Assembly (NCBI GenBank): GCA_003449515.1
Contig: DMHI01000135.1
Coordinates: 1 to 10,881, forward strand
Origin: Lysobacteraceae bacterium
GTDB taxonomy: Bacteria > Pseudomonadota > Gammaproteobacteria > Xanthomonadales > Xanthomonadaceae
Length of the DNA: 10,881 nt
Direction of reading: 5' to 3'
A program made the translations under genes and the position numbers. Under the pieces are notes generated by a model. The model was not told the DNA's origin. It worked only from the letters and a program-made list of their open reading frames with translations, and made no database searches. Each line of letters opens with the position of its first letter. Positions within the stretch are counted from its first letter, which is position 1. Of this stretch, positions 1 to 6,249 are shown piece by piece.

Positions 1-231
1 CCCATCGAGCCCGGCTGCGACTGCGGCACCTGCATGGGCGGTTTCACCCGCAGCTACCTGCGGCATCTCGACAAGTGCAACGAGATCCTCGCCTCGATGC
101 TCGCCACCACCCACAACCTGCGCTACTACGTGCGGCTGATGGAGCGCCTCCGCGCGGCGATCGGGCAGGGCCGCTTCGCCGAGTTCCGCGAGGGCTTCTA
201 CCGCGCCCGCGAGGCCGGCGAGCCGGCCTGA
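1..231 (+). CDS. tgt: Queuine tRNA-ribosyltransferase, C-terminal part (5' end outside window)
   Basis: This is the last 76 codons of tRNA-guanine transglycosylase, the enzyme that swaps guanine 34 of the anticodon (tRNAs for Asp, Asn, His, Tyr) for the queuosine precursor preQ1. The zinc site is visible: a CxCxxC cluster (C6, C8, C11 in window numbering) and H38 in the THNLRYY segment. The stretch YLRHLDKCNEIL, followed by the helix VRLMERLRAAI, is typical of the bacterial Tgt C-terminus. The catalytic aspartates lie upstream, outside the window. One oddity is that three residues rather than the usual two separate the third cysteine from the aromatic of the FTR motif. The gene leads directly into yajC, as in most Gammaproteobacteria. 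Identification is firm; only the 5' boundary is unknown. Confidence 0.95.
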   Translation, partial: PIEPGCDCGTCMGGFTRSYLRHLDKCNEILASMLATTHNLRYYVRLMERLRAAIGQGRFAEFREGFYRAREAGEPA

Positions 232-285
232 GCCGCGGGCGTGGCATACTCTACGGCTGTCCGACTGGCTACCTGACGCAAACCC

Positions 286-630
286 ATGTCCCTGCTCGAC
301 TTTTTCATCGCCCCCGCCCACGCCCAAGCCGCTGCCGGTGCCGCCGCCGCCCCCAATCCGTGGCTGCAGCTCATCCCGCTGGTCCTGCTGTTCGTGGTGT
401 TCTGGTTCCTGCTGATCCGTCCGCAGATGAAGCGGCAGAAGGAGCACCGCCAGATGGTCGAGAAACTCGCCAAGGGCGACGAGATCGTGACCAGCGGCGG
501 CATCGCTGGCCGTATCGAGGAACTGGGCGAGACCTTCCTCACCGTCGAGATCGCCGAGGGCACGCGCATCCGCCTGCAGAGGGGCGCGATCAACGCCGTG
601 CTGCCCAAAGGCACCTTGAAGTCGCTTTGA
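286..630 (+). CDS. yajC: Sec translocase accessory subunit YajC
   Basis: A 114-residue single-span inner-membrane protein that associates with SecDF beside the SecYEG channel. After a short N-terminus ending in an Ala-rich stretch there is one membrane helix at about residues 25-45 (LIPLVLLFVVFWFLLIRPQ). It is followed directly by the basic QMKRQKEHRQM segment and the conserved cytoplasmic domain with GDEIVTSGGIAG and RGAINAVLP. Length matches the family (about 110). It starts 54 bases after tgt and lies 67 bases before secD, in the classic tgt-yajC-secD-secF order. No clear Shine-Dalgarno sequence precedes the ATG (the bases before it are gacgcaaaccc). Its exact contribution to export is modest in known organisms, where it is dispensable. 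Confidence 0.95.
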   Translation: MSLLDFFIAPAHAQAAAGAAAAPNPWLQLIPLVLLFVVFWFLLIRPQMKRQKEHRQMVEKLAKGDEIVTSGGIAGRIEELGETFLTVEIAEGTRIRLQRGAINAVLPKGTLKSL

Positions 631-643
631 GCGACCCCATCAC

Positions 644-665
644 GCCGGCTTCATGCCGGCTTTAT
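644..665 (+). terminator. Hairpin with short T run between yajC and secD (attenuator-like)
   Basis: A perfect 6-base stem GCCGGC (644-649) / GCCGGC (655-660) with a 5-base loop ttcat is followed at once by TTTAT. It sits 13 bases after the yajC stop and 32 bases before the secD start. The form is that of a weak intrinsic terminator or an mRNA-stabilising hairpin inside the operon. The T tract is short, so partial read-through is likely. A third GCCGGC copy (679-684) could compete for pairing. Confidence 0.4.
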
Positions 666-697
666 GGTCGGCGCCACCGCCGGCCTGAAGTGACGCC

Positions 698-2575
698 ATG
701 CTCGAATACGCCCGCTGGAAATACGTCGTCGCGCTGATCGTGCTGCTCGCCAGCACGCTTTACGCGCTGCCCAACCTCTATCCGCAGGACGCGGCGGTGC
801 AGATCACCGCCAACCGCGGCTTCGCGGTGGACGAGGCGCTTGACGCCCGCGTCGAGGGTCTGCTCGCGGAAGCCGGCATCACGCCGAGGTCGGTGGCCAA
901 GGAGGGCGACAGCCTGCTGGTGCGCCTTGACGACGCCGACCAGCTTCGCGCCGCCGAGATGCTGCGGGCGGCACTGGAAGGCGGCTACACCGTCGCCCAG
1001 AACCTCGCCTCCACCGTGCCCGGCTGGCTCGACACCGTGGGTGCCCGGCCGATGCTGCTCGGCCTCGACCTGCAGGGTGGCGTGCACTTCCTGCTCCAGG
1101 TCGACCAGCAGGCCGCACTCGAGCGCCGCGAGAGCGCGTTCGCCGAGCAGATCCGCGTGGTGCTGCGCGAGCAGAAGATCGCGTCGCAGGAAGTCACCGT
1201 GCGGCCCACCGACGTGCTGGTGCGGCTGTCACGCGAGGAAGACCTTTCGGACGCCATTGCCGCCGTGGCGGTCGACGCGCCCGAACTGGCACTCGAGCCG
1301 CTGCGCGGCGCCTCCGGCCCGGGCTTCGTCGCCCGCATCCCCGAGGCCACGCTGGACATGCTGCTCACCGAGGCGATCAACCAGAACGTCGCCATCCTGC
1401 GCAACCGCATCAACGCGCTGGGCGTGGCCGAGCCGATCGTGGCGCGCCAGGGCGAATCACGCATCGTCGTGCAGCTTCCGGGCGTGCAGGACACCGCACT
1501 CGCCAAGCGCGTGATCGGCGCGACCGCCACGCTCGAGTACCGCGCCGCCCTGCTCACCGGGCCCGAGGCCATCGAGGCCGAGCGCACCGGCCGCGTTCCG
1601 CCCGAGGGCCGGCTCTACTACCTGCGCGAGCGCGATGCCAACGGCAACCGCATCCCGGTGGTGCTGGCCAAGCGCGTGATCGCCGCCGGCGACCAGCTCG
1701 TCGCCGCGACGTCGATCACCGACCAGGAAACCGGTACGCCCGGCGTATCGGTCACGCTGAACGCCTCGGCGGGTCAGCGCATGTTCGACTTCACCTCGCA
1801 GAACGTCGGCAAGCCGATGGCCGTGGTCTACATCGAGCGCGTGCCGGAAGTGCGCATCGTCGACGGCAAGGAGGTGCGCAGCACCCGCGTGACCGAAGAG
1901 GTGATCAGCGTCGCCACCATCCGCGGCGTGTTCAGCCGGCAGTTCCAGACCACCGGCCTCGAGAGCCAGCAGGAAGCCCAGCAGCTCGCCCTGCTGCTGC
2001 GCTCGGGCGCCCTGGCGGCACCGATGGAGTTTGTCGAGGAGCGCATCATCGGCCCGTCGCTCGGCGCCGAGAACGTGGAGCGCGGCCTGCTCACCATCGC
2101 CGCCTCGTTCCTGCTGGTGCTGGTCTTCTTCGTCGTCTACTACCGGACCTTCGGCCTGATCACGAATATCGCCCTGCTGCTCAACCTGCTGATGCTGGTG
2201 GCGGTGATGTCGGTGTTCGGTGCCACGCTGTCGCTGCCCGGCCTGGCCGGCATCGCGCTGACGGTGGGCCTGTCGGTCGATGCCAACGTGCTGATCAACG
2301 AACGCATCCGCGAGGAACTCAGGGCTGGCAACACGCCGCTGTCGTCGATCGCCACCGGCTACGAGAAGGCCGCCGGCACCATCGCCGATGCCAACGTCAC
2401 CGCCCTGCTGGCCGGTATCGCGCTGTTCGTGTTCGGCACCGGCCCGGTCAAGGGTTTCGCGCTGTCGCTGATCATCGGCATCCTGACATCGATGTACACC
2501 GCGGTGTCGGTGTCGCGCGGCGTCGCCACCCTCATCTACGGTCGCCGCCGCAAGCTGGCCGGCCTGGCCATCTGA
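698..2575 (+). CDS. secD: Protein translocase subunit SecD
   Basis: SecD, 625 residues (E. coli 615), is an RND-superfamily inner-membrane protein. With SecF it uses the proton gradient to complete secretion of proteins leaving SecYEG. The first membrane helix lies at about residues 7-25. The large periplasmic region follows, with the family signature GLDLQGGVHFLLQVD at 122-136 and the segment AILRNRINALGVAEPIV at 232-248. Five more helices occupy about 463-606. Helix 4 carries LTVGLSVDANVLINERIREE, whose aspartate D528 matches the conserved proton-relay position. The ATG at 698 has a weak upstream gaag (687-690) as the only ribosome-site candidate. secF begins 14 bases after the stop, so the two are almost certainly co-transcribed. 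Confidence 0.98.
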   Translation: MLEYARWKYVVALIVLLASTLYALPNLYPQDAAVQITANRGFAVDEALDARVEGLLAEAGITPRSVAKEGDSLLVRLDDADQLRAAEMLRAALEGGYTVAQNLASTVPGWLDTVGARPMLLGLDLQGGVHFLLQVDQQAALERRESAFAEQIRVVLREQKIASQEVTVRPTDVLVRLSREEDLSDAIAAVAVDAPELALEPLRGASGPGFVARIPEATLDMLLTEAINQNVAILRNRINALGVAEPIVARQGESRIVVQLPGVQDTALAKRVIGATATLEYRAALLTGPEAIEAERTGRVPPEGRLYYLRERDANGNRIPVVLAKRVIAAGDQLVAATSITDQETGTPGVSVTLNASAGQRMFDFTSQNVGKPMAVVYIERVPEVRIVDGKEVRSTRVTEEVISVATIRGVFSRQFQTTGLESQQEAQQLALLLRSGALAAPMEFVEERIIGPSLGAENVERGLLTIAASFLLVLVFFVVYYRTFGLITNIALLLNLLMLVAVMSVFGATLSLPGLAGIALTVGLSVDANVLINERIREELRAGNTPLSSIATGYEKAAGTIADANVTALLAGIALFVFGTGPVKGFALSLIIGILTSMYTAVSVSRGVATLIYGRRRKLAGLAI

Positions 2576-2589
2576 CCGGAGTTCCCGCT

Positions 2590-3552
2590 GTGTTCCGCCT
2601 GATTCCGTTCGATACCAACTACGACATCCTCCGCTGGCGCAAGCCGGCGCTGGTCATCGCCTTCGCGCTGATGGTCGCGGCCTTCGTGCTGATGCCGCTG
2701 AAGGGCTTCAACTTCGCGCTCGACTTCACCGGAGGCACGGTCGCCGAGCTGCAGTTCGAGCAGGCGCCCGACCTCGAGGACGTGCGCGCCCGGCTCGAGG
2801 CCAATGGCTACAGCAACCCGGTGGTGCAGACCTTCGGCTCGGCGACCGACATCATCGTCCGTCTGCAGCCCGGAGCCGCCGGCGTCGGCGACGCCGCCTC
2901 GGCCGAGGCCGCCAGTGCCACCGGCGGAGCGATCGCCGAACTGCTCGGCGAGCCCGGCAACGCCGTCACCGTGGTGCGTTCCGATTTCGTCGGTCCGCAG
3001 GTGGGCAAAGAGCTCGCCACCAATGGCGTGCTGGCGCTGTTCTTCGTGGTGGTCGGCTTTCTGGTCTACATCACCTTCCGCTTCGAGTGGAAGTTCGCGG
3101 TGGCCGCCATCATCGCCACCCTGCACGACATCGTGCTGGTGCTCGGCTGGTTCGCGCTCACCCAGCACGAGTTCGACCTGATCGTGCTGGCCGGCGTGCT
3201 GTCGGTGATGGGTTACTCGATCAACGACACCATCGTGGTGTTCGACCGCGTGCGCGAGAACTTCCGTACCCTGCACAAGATCGACGCGCGCGAAGTGCTG
3301 AACCGTTCGGTCAACCAGACGCTGTCGCGCACCATCATCACCTCGCTGGTCGCCCTGCTGACGGTGATCGCGCTGTACGTCAATGGCGGTTCGAGCCTCG
3401 AGGGCATGGCCGAGGCGCAGATGATCGGCATCGTCGTCGGCACGCTGTCGTCGATCTTCGTGGCCTGTCCGCTGCTGCTGTGGCTCAACGTCACCAAGCA
3501 GGACCTGCTGCCGAAGGCGAAGGATCTCGCCGAGCTCGAGCGCCGGCCCTGA
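2590..3552 (+). CDS. secF: Protein translocase subunit SecF
   Basis: SecF, 320 residues, is partner of SecD. It begins with GTG at 2590, chosen because a GGAG at 2578-2581 lies 8 bases upstream and the resulting N-terminus (FRLIPFDTNYDILRWRK) is the normal SecF start. Helix 1 is at about 19-37. The periplasmic domain has NFALDFTGGTVAEL (41-54) and SDFVGPQVGKEL (131-142). Helices 2-6 lie at about 143-163, 168-187, 195-215, 243-263 and 275-299, with GYSINDTIVVFDRVREN (208-224) as the hallmark motif. An Ala/Gly-rich stretch at 93-117 looks like a flexible insertion in the periplasmic domain. It is the last gene of the yajC-secD-secF run and converges on suhB. Confidence 0.98.
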   Translation: MFRLIPFDTNYDILRWRKPALVIAFALMVAAFVLMPLKGFNFALDFTGGTVAELQFEQAPDLEDVRARLEANGYSNPVVQTFGSATDIIVRLQPGAAGVGDAASAEAASATGGAIAELLGEPGNAVTVVRSDFVGPQVGKELATNGVLALFFVVVGFLVYITFRFEWKFAVAAIIATLHDIVLVLGWFALTQHEFDLIVLAGVLSVMGYSINDTIVVFDRVRENFRTLHKIDAREVLNRSVNQTLSRTIITSLVALLTVIALYVNGGSSLEGMAEAQMIGIVVGTLSSIFVACPLLLWLNVTKQDLLPKAKDLAELERRP

Positions 3553-3556
3553 CCGG

Positions 3557-3581
3557 GCGGCGCCGTTGAACGGTGTGCCGC
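3557..3581. terminator. Imperfect hairpin between convergent secF and suhB stops
   Basis: GCGGC (3557-3561) pairs with GCCGC (3577-3581), and inside it CCGT (3563-3566) pairs with ACGG (3570-3573), leaving loop TGA and a small internal loop (G opposite TGT). It occupies nearly the whole 29-base gap between the two facing stop codons and is readable from both strands. There is no T tract on either side, so it is a candidate bidirectional end structure rather than a textbook intrinsic terminator. Confidence 0.4.
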
Positions 3582-4415
3582 TCAGCCCGCCGCGTCGGGC
3601 TTGAGCGGCGGCGGCGCGAAGCTGGCCAGCCAGCCGGATTCCTGCACGGCCTTCTGCACCGCATCGACCACCTTCATCGGCCCGGCGATGCACTGGCCCT
3701 CGAACAGGAACTTCTCGCTGCGGCCCCTGAAGTCGCAGGTGCGTCCGCCGGCCTCGCGCACCATCAGAACGCCAGCGGCGATGTCCCAGGCCTTGACGCC
3801 GGCTTCGACGTAGCCGTCCGAGCGGCCCGCCGCGACCCAGGCGAGATCCAGCGCGGCCGAGCCGGTGCGACGCACGTCCTCGGCGTTCTCGAGCAGCATT
3901 TCGATGCACTTCAACTGCGGACCGATGCGCTTGCGCTCCCGCGGCGGGAAGCCGCTGATCAGCATGGCTCCAGCGATCTCGCGGGCCGGATTGAGTCGGA
4001 TGCGACGGTCGTTGAGCACCGCGCCAGCGCCGCGCGAGGCAGTGAACAGTTCGTTGCGGATCGGGTCGTAGATCACCGCGTCGATCGGCTCGCCGTTGTC
4101 GACCAGCGCGATCGACACGCAGAAATGCGGAATCCCGCGCAGGTAGTTCGAGGTGCCGTCGAGCGGATCGACGATGAAGGTGTAGCGGCCCTTGCCGGTC
4201 TGGCCGCTCTCTTCGCCGAGGATGGCGTAGTCGGGGTAGGCGCGCTTGAGCTCGCGTATGATCTCGCGCTCGGCGAGGCTGTCCACCTCGCTGGCGTAAT
4301 CCTGGTGGGCCTTCTCGACAACCTTGAGGCTTTCGAGGCGCGACATGTTGCGCAGCAGGACGCCACCCGCGGCACGCGCGGCCTTGACCATGACATTGAC
4401 GACAGGGTTCTGCAT
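3582..4415 (-). CDS. suhB: Inositol-1-monophosphatase family protein SuhB
   Basis: A protein of 277 residues (E. coli SuhB 267) in the Mg2+-dependent, Li+-sensitive phosphatase family. Metal and phosphate motifs are intact: GEESG at 67-71 (E68), DPLDGTSNYLRGIPHF at 83-98 (D83, D86, G87, T88) and WDIAAG at 210-215 (D211). The family hydrolyses inositol-1-phosphate. In E. coli SuhB also joins the Nus factor complex that supports rRNA transcription and antitermination, which may be its main role. The ATG at 4415 is preferred because it gives the standard N-terminus MQNPVVNVMVKAARAAGG and has AGAGG upstream. The reading frame stays open for 71 more codons to 4628, but those run into trmJ and look non-coding. 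It is divergent from trmJ, as in E. coli and Pseudomonas. Confidence 0.96.
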   Translation of the reverse strand: MQNPVVNVMVKAARAAGGVLLRNMSRLESLKVVEKAHQDYASEVDSLAEREIIRELKRAYPDYAILGEESGQTGKGRYTFIVDPLDGTSNYLRGIPHFCVSIALVDNGEPIDAVIYDPIRNELFTASRGAGAVLNDRRIRLNPAREIAGAMLISGFPPRERKRIGPQLKCIEMLLENAEDVRRTGSAALDLAWVAAGRSDGYVEAGVKAWDIAAGVLMVREAGGRTCDFRGRSEKFLFEGQCIAGPMKVVDAVQKAVQESGWLASFAPPPLKPDAAG

Positions 4416-4510
4416 GCGCTGCCCGCCTCTTTCCGCTGGATTGTGTGAAGAACGTGGACGCGGTCGGTGCCGAGCCGGCGCGGAGTCTACCCGATTCGTG
4501 GAGAGCAACC
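4416..4510. promoter_or_regulatory. Divergent suhB/trmJ promoter region
   Basis: This 95-base gap must hold the signals for both divergent genes if trmJ starts at 4511. On the minus strand TAGACT (4489-4484) resembles a -10 box and would give suhB a leader of about 60 bases, but no good -35 hexamer lies at the right distance. On the plus strand I see no convincing -10/-35 pair. The region is also slightly less GC-rich than its surroundings. Confidence 0.4.
4500..4505 (+). promoter_or_regulatory. Ribosome binding site supporting the TTG start of trmJ
   Basis: GGAGAG lies 5 bases before the TTG at 4511. The competing in-frame GTG at 4445 has no comparable purine-rich sequence ahead of it. This site is the main DNA-level reason for the shorter trmJ model. 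Confidence 0.5.
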
Positions 4511-5269
4511 TTGCGCGCGCTTGAACCGGTGCGGATGGTGCTGGTGGGTACCCAGCACCCGCGCAACATCGGTTCGTCGGCCCGGGCCCTGAAGGCGATG
4601 GGCTTCGGTGCGATGCACCTCGTGGCACCGGAAAACTTCCCGCACGTCGATGCCAGTGCGCTGGCCGCCGGTGCCGATGACCTGCTTGATGGCGCGCGGA
4701 TCACCGCCACCCTCGCCGAGGCCGTGGCCGGCTGCACGCTGGTGCTCGGCAGCACGGCGACCCAGCGCGCGGTGCCGATGCCGGAACTGACCCCGCGCGA
4801 GGCCGCCGCACGATTGCTTGAAGCGTCGCGCCACGGCGACGTCGCGCTGGTGTTCGGGCCCGAGCGCACCGGGCTGGAGAATGCCGAGCTGCAGCTCTGC
4901 CACGCCTCGGTGTGCATCCCGACCGATGCGGATTTCAGCTCGCTGAATCTTTCGCAGGCGGTTCAGGTGCTGGCCTACGAGTTGCGCCTCGCGGCGATGG
5001 CGGAAGAGGGCGTCGAGGCCGCACGCGCGCCGCTCGATGGCCGTCGTCCGGCCACCCACGACGAGATGGAGCGCTTCTTCGCCCACCTCGACGAGGCGCT
5101 GCACGCCATCGACTTCCACAAAGGCCGTACCGGCACCACGGTGATGCGGCGGCTGCGCCGGCTGTTTTTGCGCGCCGCGCCCGACGAGCGCGAAGTGCGC
5201 GTGCTGCATGGCATCCTCGCCGATGCCCAGCGCATGGCCCGGCTTGCCGCGCGCGATGGTGCGTCCTGA
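4511..5269 (+). CDS. trmJ: tRNA (cytidine/uridine-2'-O-)-methyltransferase TrmJ
   Basis: A SPOUT-class enzyme that uses S-adenosylmethionine to 2'-O-methylate nucleotide 32 in the anticodon loop of several tRNAs. With the TTG start the protein has 252 residues (E. coli 246) and begins a few residues before the first strand VRMVLVG, as in E. coli. Motifs in order (TTG-start numbering) are GTQHPRNIGSSARALKAMG (13-31), FGPERTGLENAELQ (115-128) and IPTDADFSSLNLSQAVQVLA (136-155). The latter two form the knotted cofactor site. A C-terminal helical region follows, with VMRRLRRLFLRAAPDEREV. An in-frame GTG at 4445 would add 22 residues (MKNVDAVGAEPARSLPDSW...) unlike the family; it cannot be excluded. 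The gene is divergent from suhB. It is not followed by cysE or iscR as in model relatives. Confidence 0.95.
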   Translation: MRALEPVRMVLVGTQHPRNIGSSARALKAMGFGAMHLVAPENFPHVDASALAAGADDLLDGARITATLAEAVAGCTLVLGSTATQRAVPMPELTPREAAARLLEASRHGDVALVFGPERTGLENAELQLCHASVCIPTDADFSSLNLSQAVQVLAYELRLAAMAEEGVEAARAPLDGRRPATHDEMERFFAHLDEALHAIDFHKGRTGTTVMRRLRRLFLRAAPDEREVRVLHGILADAQRMARLAARDGAS

Positions 5270-5337
5270 GCCCTCGCGGCCGCCGCGACCGGCGTTCCGT
5301 GGCACACTGCACCAGCTTCTGGCGACCAAGATTCGGG

Positions 5338-6249
5338 ATGGACAGGCGGTTCCGGTTCCACGCACTGCTGGTGATCCTGATCTGCGCGCTCGCTGGGCCG
5401 GCAGGCGCCGATCCGGGCGTTCTCGTGCTGGGGCGCATCAGCGACGACCCGCAGAGGCATCACGGCCAGCTCAGGCCCTTGCTGGATTACGTGGTGCCGC
5501 GGATGGCCGATGTCGGCATCCGCGAGGGACGCATCCTGATGGCCCCCGACGCCTCGCGGATGACCAGCTACCTGCGCCATGGCCGGGTCGACTGGGTCAC
5601 CGAGACGGCATCGACGGGATTGACCTTGATGGCGCGCGCCGGGGCCACCGTGCTGCTGCAGACCGAACGCGACGGCGTGCGGCGCTACCACTCGGTGCTG
5701 TTCGTGCGCGACGACTCGCCGGTGCGCACCGTGCACGACCTGCGCGGCCGCCGCATCGCCCTGCAAAGCCCGGCCTCGACCAGCGCCTACCTGTTGCCGG
5801 CCATCGCCCTCCTTGACGCCGGCGTGCCGATGGAGATCCTGCCATCGCCGGCTGATCGGCCACGGGCGGACGGCGTGGGATACGTGTTCGCGAATACCGA
5901 GGGCAACATCGCCACCTGGGTGCTGAAGGGCGTCGTCGACGCCGGCGCCTTCAGCGATGTCGATCTGGAACGGATGCGCGGGCGCGACCCGCGCGCGGCG
6001 GCGCTGCGCGTGGTGGGCATCAGCCGATCGGCGCCACGGGCGCTGGAGATCGTGCGTGGCGATCTCGATCCGCGCGTGCGGGCGCGGCTGCGCCAGGTGC
6101 TGCTCGAAGCCGCCAGCGATCCGCAGGCGGGGCCTGCCTTGCAGCGATTCTTCGGTACCACCGGGTTCACGGTGCCCACCGAGGGCGATGCCGCCGCGCT
6201 GGCGGTGCTGGCCGAGGCGGCGCGGCGCACGCGCGAGGCCATCGAATGA
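5338..6249 (+). CDS. PhnD-type periplasmic substrate-binding protein, orphan (no ABC transporter genes)
   Basis: A 303-residue protein resembling the phosphate/phosphite/phosphonate-binding family (COG3221, PhnD-like). Residues 1-24 form a Sec signal peptide with an AGA cleavage site. There is no lipobox, so it should be soluble in the periplasm. Recognisable segments are RYHSVLFVRDDSPVRTVHDL (116-135), RGRRIALQSPASTSAYLLP (136-154) with the STS loop (147-149) that binds the phosphonate group in PhnD, and GVVDAGAFSDVDLERM (198-213). Where PhnD has a ligand-contacting Ser-His, this protein has T187-E188-G189-N190, so the ligand may not be a phosphonate. The stop overlaps the start of a GGDEF-EAL gene (ATGA), implying coupled translation. 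It probably acts as a ligand sensor for that protein rather than in uptake. The frame is open upstream to 4912, but that part lies inside trmJ and lacks a signal peptide. No strong ribosome site precedes the ATG. Confidence 0.88.
   Translation: MDRRFRFHALLVILICALAGPAGADPGVLVLGRISDDPQRHHGQLRPLLDYVVPRMADVGIREGRILMAPDASRMTSYLRHGRVDWVTETASTGLTLMARAGATVLLQTERDGVRRYHSVLFVRDDSPVRTVHDLRGRRIALQSPASTSAYLLPAIALLDAGVPMEILPSPADRPRADGVGYVFANTEGNIATWVLKGVVDAGAFSDVDLERMRGRDPRAAALRVVGISRSAPRALEIVRGDLDPRVRARLRQVLLEAASDPQAGPALQRFFGTTGFTVPTEGDAAALAVLAEAARRTREAIE

Noticed and set aside
4416..4628. 71-codon N-terminal extension of suhB
   Set aside because: The extension is Pro/Arg-rich, runs antisense into trmJ, and the ATG at 4415 has a ribosome site and the normal family N-terminus.
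2536..4917. 793-codon open frame on the minus strand across secF, suhB and trmJ
   Set aside because: It is the antisense shadow of secF and an out-of-frame reading of suhB; the composition is Arg/Gln/His/Ala-rich with no domain, as expected at this GC content.
5275..5287. CGCGG-CCG-CCGCG palindrome after trmJ as a terminator
   Set aside because: Five-base stem with a three-base loop and no T run in very GC-rich sequence; too weak to call.
4912..5337. N-terminal extension of the PhnD-like protein
   Set aside because: It overlaps trmJ in another frame and would bury the clear signal peptide that begins at 5338.
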